Of a stretch of 6,662 nt of DNA, positions 4,537-6,662 are shown in pieces. Made by a program: the position numbers and the translations under genes. The stretch covers positions 1 through 6,662 of the forward strand of contig JAUYDO010000050.1 of NCBI GenBank assembly GCA_030691835.1. Reading direction: 5' to 3'. This stretch comes from Dehalococcoidia bacterium. GTDB taxonomy: Bacteria; Chloroflexota; Dehalococcoidia; Dehalococcoidales; UBA3254. The notes below the pieces were generated by a model. That model ran no database searches. It was not told the origin of the DNA and saw only the letters and a program-made list of their open reading frames with translations. Numbering within the stretch: position 1 is the first letter of the stretch; each line of letters begins with the position of its first letter.

Positions 4537-5508
4537 TTACAGCAGTCCCATCTTCTCCTTGGCTTCCCTGATTGTCTCACTTGCGATTGCCTGGGCGCGG
4601 CGCGCGCCGTCCGCCAGCACCTCTTCAACGTAGCCTTTTCTGGCGGCAAACTCAGCCCGGTGCTGTCGGAACGGGGCTAAAGCGTTATTGATTTCTCTGG
4701 CTATGACCGTCTTGCAATCAACGCACCCAATCTGCGCGGTACGGCACTGCTGGGCGATTTCATCGCTCTGTGACGGATTGAAGTACTTGTGAAAGCGGTA
4801 GATGTTGCACACTTCCGGATGACCCACATCGCGCCGGAACACGCGCGCGGTATCGGTGACGGCGGTCTTTATCTTTTCGGTTAGCTCCTCGGGAGACAGA
4901 GCCAGCTCAATAACGTTGCCCGCCGTCTTGCTCATCTTCTCCTTGCCGTCCAGACCCAGAACAATGGGAAAGGTGGTCAGCTTGGCTTCCGGCTCGGGAA
5001 ATACATAGCCGAACAGGGTGTTGAAGCGGCGCACTATCTCCCTCGCCAGCTCCAGGTGCGGTATCTGGTCTTCGCCCACCGGCACAACCTCAGCCTTATA
5101 AAGGGTAATGTCAGCCGTCATCAGCACAGGGTAACCCACCAGCCCGTAGTTTACATTGTGTGGCTGTGACTTAGCCTTCTCCTTGAAGGTGGGCACTCGC
5201 ATTAGCCAGCTCAACGGCGTAATCATGCTGAAGAGCACATGTAGCTCGGTGACTTCCGGCACATGTGATTGTACAAAGATAATGCTTTTCTGCGGTTCAA
5301 GACCTGCCGCAAGCCAGTCCAGAGCCATATCCCGGATGTTCTGCTTCAGGTCTCTGGTATCTTCCAGAGTGGTAAGGGCGTGCAAATCGACTATACAGTA
5401 TACGCACTGGTACTCCGCCTGTAGCCGGACGTAGTTCTGTATTGCTCCCAGATAGTTTCCCAGATGTTGCTTGCCGGTGGGACGTGCCCCGGAAAAAACT
5501 CGTTTCAT
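4537..5508 (-). CDS. trpS: Tryptophanyl-tRNA synthetase with four-cysteine (Fe-S type) signature
   Basis: Charges tRNA-Trp with tryptophan, an ATP-dependent cytosolic class Ic enzyme. It is 323 residues, normal for bacterial TrpRS. The N-terminal Rossmann fold has the HIGH-equivalent PTGKQHLGNYLGA (10-22), YPVLMTADI (126-134), GEDQ (145-148) and the KMSKS motif GKEKMSKTAGN (188-198). The C-terminal anticodon-binding half holds Cys234, Cys255, Cys262 and Cys265 with spacing C-x20-C-x6-C-x2-C. This closely resembles the [4Fe-4S] site described for Thermotoga maritima TrpRS. AAGGAG 4 bases before the ATG at 5508-5506 supports the start. It follows argS by 19 bases on the same strand and is probably co-transcribed with it. 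By setting the charged tRNA-Trp pool it indirectly affects the aro attenuator in this window. Confidence 0.97.
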   Translation of the reverse strand: MKRVFSGARPTGKQHLGNYLGAIQNYVRLQAEYQCVYCIVDLHALTTLEDTRDLKQNIRDMALDWLAAGLEPQKSIIFVQSHVPEVTELHVLFSMITPLSWLMRVPTFKEKAKSQPHNVNYGLVGYPVLMTADITLYKAEVVPVGEDQIPHLELAREIVRRFNTLFGYVFPEPEAKLTTFPIVLGLDGKEKMSKTAGNVIELALSPEELTEKIKTAVTDTARVFRRDVGHPEVCNIYRFHKYFNPSQSDEIAQQCRTAQIGCVDCKTVIAREINNALAPFRQHRAEFAARKGYVEEVLADGARRAQAIASETIREAKEKMGLL

Positions 5509-5527
5509 CCTTCTCCTTAGTCAGAAA

Positions 5528-6662
5528 TCACATCTTCTCAGGTGCCGTAATGCCCATGAGGTTGAGCGTCTTGGCGAGGACGGTCTTGGTCGCTTCAACC
5601 AGCTTCAAACGAGCTTTAGAGAGGGCTTCATCCTGAGAAACGACGCGACATTGTTTGTAGAAGCTATGAAATACCGTAGCTAAGTCCTGAGCATAGTACG
5701 TCAGGTGATGGGGCTCAGAGGTGTGGACTATTACTTCGATTATCTCCGGCAGGCGGAGCATCTGCCGTATCAATGCCAGCTCAGGCTCCGATTTCAGGAG
5801 CGAGACATCACCGTCGCCATAATCTATGCCCCTTTCATGTGCAAGGCGCAGTATACTGGCAATGCGGGCGTGAGCGTACTGGATATAGTAAACCGGGTTC
5901 TCCTGTGACTGCTTCTTTGCCAACTCAAGGTCAAAGTCCATCTGGCTATCCGCCGAGCGGGACAGGAAGAAGAATCGACAGGCATCAGCACCGACTTCTT
6001 CAATAACCTCGCGCAGGGTGATGATGTCGCCACTGCGCTTGGACAGGCGCACCAGCTCTTCACCCCTCTTCAGAGTGACCATCTGATAGATGATGATGTG
6101 CAGCCGCTTCGGGTCGATGCCCAGGGCACTGACCACCGCCTTCATTCTTGAGACATGCCCCTGGTGGTCGGCGCCCCAGATATTGATTACCTTGTCGAAC
6201 TTCCTCTCGATGAACTTGTTGTAGTGATAGGCTACATCCGAGGCGAAGTAGGTCGGCGAGCCGTCACCCCGTACCACCACGTTGTCTTTATCATCACCCA
6301 GAGCGGTAGAGACAAACCAGGTCGCTCCTTCCCTCTCGATGATATAGCCGCCCTTTTGCAGAAGAGCCATAACTTTCTGGTACAAACCGTTCTCATAGAG
6401 ACTTCGCTCGCTGAACCAGACGTCGAAGTCAACTCTCAGCAGTTCCAGGTCTTCCTTGATTTTCCCGAGCATCCTATTCAAGCCGATACGCCCCAGCTCT
6501 GCAAGGGCTTCTTTCTCAGGCAATTTGGTAAATCTATCCGCAAACTCAGCGACTACTTCCTTTGCCATGTCAATCATGTAACCACCCTGATAGCCATCGG
6601 CAGGCATCTGGGCATTTATGTTGAACTGTTGAAGGTAGCGCGCGTACAGCGAACGGTAAAAG
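5528..6662 (-). CDS. argS: Arginyl-tRNA synthetase, N-terminus outside window
   Basis: Charges tRNA-Arg with arginine. The frame is open to the window edge, giving 377 residues of a usual ~550. The ATG near 6607 is internal, because family sequence continues upstream of it ([15 protein letters not shown], matching the usual RSLYARYLQ region). Downstream are [13 protein letters not shown], the catalytic stretch [19 protein letters not shown] and [16 protein letters not shown], the KMSKS-equivalent [21 protein letters not shown], and the C-terminal DALR anticodon-binding domain ([18 protein letters not shown] to LNLMGI). In GADHQG, Gln replaces the more usual His, a mild variation. The stop at 5530-5528 lies 19 bases before trpS, so the two synthetase genes form an operon. 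The missing part would hold the N-terminal tRNA-binding domain and the HIGH motif. Confidence 0.96.
   Translation of the reverse strand, partial: FYRSLYARYLQQFNINAQMPADGYQGGYMIDMAKEVVAEFADRFTKLPEKEALAELGRIGLNRMLGKIKEDLELLRVDFDVWFSERSLYENGLYQKVMALLQKGGYIIEREGATWFVSTALGDDKDNVVVRGDGSPTYFASDVAYHYNKFIERKFDKVINIWGADHQGHVSRMKAVVSALGIDPKRLHIIIYQMVTLKRGEELVRLSKRSGDIITLREVIEEVGADACRFFFLSRSADSQMDFDLELAKKQSQENPVYYIQYAHARIASILRLAHERGIDYGDGDVSLLKSEPELALIRQMLRLPEIIEVIVHTSEPHHLTYYAQDLATVFHSFYKQCRVVSQDEALSKARLKLVEATKTVLAKTLNLMGITAPEKM

Noticed and set aside
4430..4633. 67-codon plus-strand frame across the REP-like element and trpS end
   Set aside because: It overlaps the repeat and the C-terminus of trpS, with low-complexity Ser/Ala content and no ribosome binding site.
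5528..6607. Complete 359-residue gene starting at the ATG at 6607
   Set aside because: The reading frame and recognisable ArgRS sequence continue to the window edge, so this is an internal methionine of a longer protein.

Overview
The window looks like a chromosomal stretch of a mid-GC, probably anaerobic bacterium. All genes are ordinary single-copy metabolic or translation genes, and no phage, transposase, rRNA, tRNA or CRISPR array is visible. The gene content (type I dehydroquinase next to aroB, a type I-beta DAHP synthase relative, a TrpRS with a four-cysteine iron-sulfur signature, and a TCATTGCGAG-type intergenic repeat) makes me think of an uncultured Chloroflexota/Dehalococcoidia member. 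That placement is an impression, not a demonstration.

Layout. Minus strand, 2512 down to 1: a MarR-family regulator (2015-2512), then an aromatic-biosynthesis (aro) operon. The operon has its own promoter (1982-2011), a 29-residue leader peptide (1881-1970), an intrinsic terminator (1814-1845), a 102-residue DAHP synthase relative lacking its catalytic barrel (1500-1808), aroB (420-1499) and the start of aroD (1-423, cut by the window edge). aroB and aroD overlap by 4 bases, and the short DAHP synthase gene abuts aroB with no gap. Plus strand: an Lrp/AsnC regulator (2711-3193) and a PLP-dependent class I aminotransferase (3219-4400), diverging from marR. Minus strand again: trpS (4537-5508), 19 bases behind the end of argS (5528-6662, N-terminus outside the window). 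The convergent gap between the aminotransferase and trpS (4401-4536) holds inverted repeats, including a REP-like element.

The main discovery is in the gap between marR and the short DAHP synthase gene, which would normally be left blank. A short ORF there encodes a peptide with the run Trp-Tyr-Tyr-Tyr-Tyr-Phe-Phe-Phe. It is followed by tandem stops and a 10-bp GC-rich terminator hairpin with a U-rich tail. Leader segment 1897-1909 can pair over 13 bp with 1827-1839, which destroys the terminator. The same segment can instead pair (8 bp, 1896-1903 with 1948-1955) with a sequence just before the aromatic codons. This is the full logic of ribosome-mediated transcription attenuation, reading all three aromatic aminoacyl-tRNAs at once to control the common shikimate pathway.

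The second notable point is the first structural gene of that operon. It keeps the N-terminal regulatory segment and the last part of DAHP synthase but lacks roughly 220 residues in between, including most of the active site. Either the pathway's first step is supplied elsewhere, or the deletion is a strain or assembly event.
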